DNA of 60,211 bases from NCBI RefSeq assembly GCF_000525875.1, contig NZ_AODF01000039.1:1-60211 (forward strand), read 5' to 3'. This stretch comes from Listeria floridensis FSL S10-1187. GTDB lineage: Bacteria; Bacillota; Bacilli; Lactobacillales; Listeriaceae. The notes under the pieces were generated by a model, which was not told where the DNA came from, did no database searches, and was given only the letters and a program-made list of their open reading frames with translations. Positions 59,683 to 60,211 of the stretch are shown here, piece by piece (the stretch's first letter is position 1; each line of letters begins with the position of its first letter). The position numbers were made by a program, and so were the translations under genes.

Positions 59683-60101
59683 TCAATATTTTTCTCGATA
59701 CGATTCAATAGCTCAGCAAATTTCGTCAAGTCCATCGCACTGAAGCCCGTAAACATTTTCGAGCAGGCTTGTTCCACCTTACCACGCAAAAGTTCCGTCA
59801 AATCTGCTCCAGCAGTCGTCAGATGAAGAAGCGTTTTGCGGCGATCTTGTGCATCCGTATTACGAATCACGAGTTTTTTTCGCAACAATACGTCAATAAT
59901 ACGATTAATCGTCGGCGCGTCTTTTTCAGCAAACTCAGCAAGCTGCTTCTGCGAAATTGGTGCTTTTTGCTCGATAATATTTAAAACTGTCCACTGTTCG
60001 GGTGTAACTTGGTACTCTGCCAAACTTCTGGACAGAAACAGATGCATTTTCTTGGCAACGTTAGTCGTTTGAAAGGAAAACTCATCATATTTTTGTCTCA
60101 T
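59679..60101 (-). CDS. MarR-family transcription regulator
   Basis: A 140-residue winged-helix regulator: helix 1 and 2 with FLSRSLAEYQVTPEQWTVL, HTH (ISQKQLAEFAEKDAPTINRIIDVLLRKKLV) and wing (TDAQDRRKTLLHLT). It forms an operon with the MFS exporter and probably represses it until a ligand binds. GGAGG precedes the ATG. Possible operator: TTGTNACAA core with flanks at about 60133-60155. Confidence 0.93.
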   Translation of the reverse strand: MRQKYDEFSFQTTNVAKKMHLFLSRSLAEYQVTPEQWTVLNIIEQKAPISQKQLAEFAEKDAPTINRIIDVLLRKKLVIRNTDAQDRRKTLLHLTTAGADLTELLRGKVEQACSKMFTGFSAMDLTKFAELLNRIEKNIE

Positions 60102-60132
60102 TAGAATTTCACACCTCCAATTAATTGCATTG

Positions 60133-60155
60133 ACAATTATTGTTACAACAATTAT
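60133..60155. promoter_or_regulatory. Candidate MarR operator
   Basis: An imperfect palindrome centred on TTGTTACAA (AATTATTGTTACAACAATT) upstream of the marR gene. It is the right size and place for a MarR dimer; the promoter itself is not clear because of long A/T runs. Confidence 0.45.
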
Positions 60156-60211
60156 ATAGCTGATTTTTAAAAAAAAAAAGTCAAAAAAAAAATCGGAGAT
60201 GAACAGTGTGG

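Noticed and set aside
1..60211. tRNA, rRNA or insertion-sequence genes
   Set aside because: None was recognised on either strand; no transposase ORF or terminal repeats with target duplication were seen.

Overview
The window looks like a low-to-middling G+C member of the Firmicutes, and gene content and order point to the genus Listeria. The right half runs (minus strand) marR-MFS, serC-serA, DUF1015, mnmE-mnmG-rsmG-noc, parA-parB, DUF951, catalase and ychF, then a bifunctional gshF, an ABC transporter, a DUF1129 protein and an RpiR regulator; as I recall it, this is the order of the L. monocytogenes lmo2766-lmo2827 region. A PrfA-like Crp/Fnr regulator, large secreted repeat proteins and monocin/phage-type lysis genes fit as well. 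The L-arabinose operon is unusual for the best-known Listeria species, so I would look outside the L. monocytogenes group; I cannot name a species.

Layout. (1) 1-4540: a coiled-coil protein, an orphan molybdate-binding lipoprotein (modA), an orphan catabolic ornithine carbamoyltransferase (arcB), an A-rich unknown gene and a possible small RNA. (2) 4541-13321, minus: a Wzx/Wzy polysaccharide operon (lipoprotein, UDP-ManNAc dehydrogenase, CpsC/CpsD chain-length and tyrosine-kinase pair, priming sugar transferase, TagA-type transferase, O-acetyltransferase, polymerase, flippase, glycosyltransferase). (3) 13394-24081: two large secreted proteins built from tandem Ig-like modules, separated by a PrfA-like regulator, an Mga-like regulator and a VOC protein. 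The first lies directly upstream of the polysaccharide operon. (4) 24459-36118: a complete araBDA-galM / araE / araR arabinose locus lying between two related phage-type gene pairs; the second pair continues into holin and endolysin. (5) 36609-43269: core genes including gshF. (6) 43347-60101: the chromosome-organisation and origin-proximal block.

DNA sites agree with the genes. Five perfect ParB sites (parS, TGTTTCACGTGAAACA) lie at 1683, 43347, 46641, 48185 and 51415. There is one perfect and one near-perfect Noc site (37953, 55955), and three perfect DnaA boxes upstream of mnmE. The divergent araB/araE promoters each carry an AraR-type operator in the -35/-10 spacer and have cre sites nearby.

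Caution: 17 genes, several of them essential or highly conserved (parA, serC, gshF), contain 21 one-base frameshifts, almost all in homopolymer runs. Correcting each one restores the expected family sequence and length, so most or all are probably sequencing errors. I annotate these as single genes spanning the shift.

How it fits together: the left half is an accessory surface and carbon-use region (envelope polysaccharide, secreted adhesin-like proteins with two virulence-type regulators, arabinose use, lysis-gene remnants). The right half is conserved housekeeping for chromosome segregation, tRNA modification, serine and glutathione synthesis and peroxide defence.
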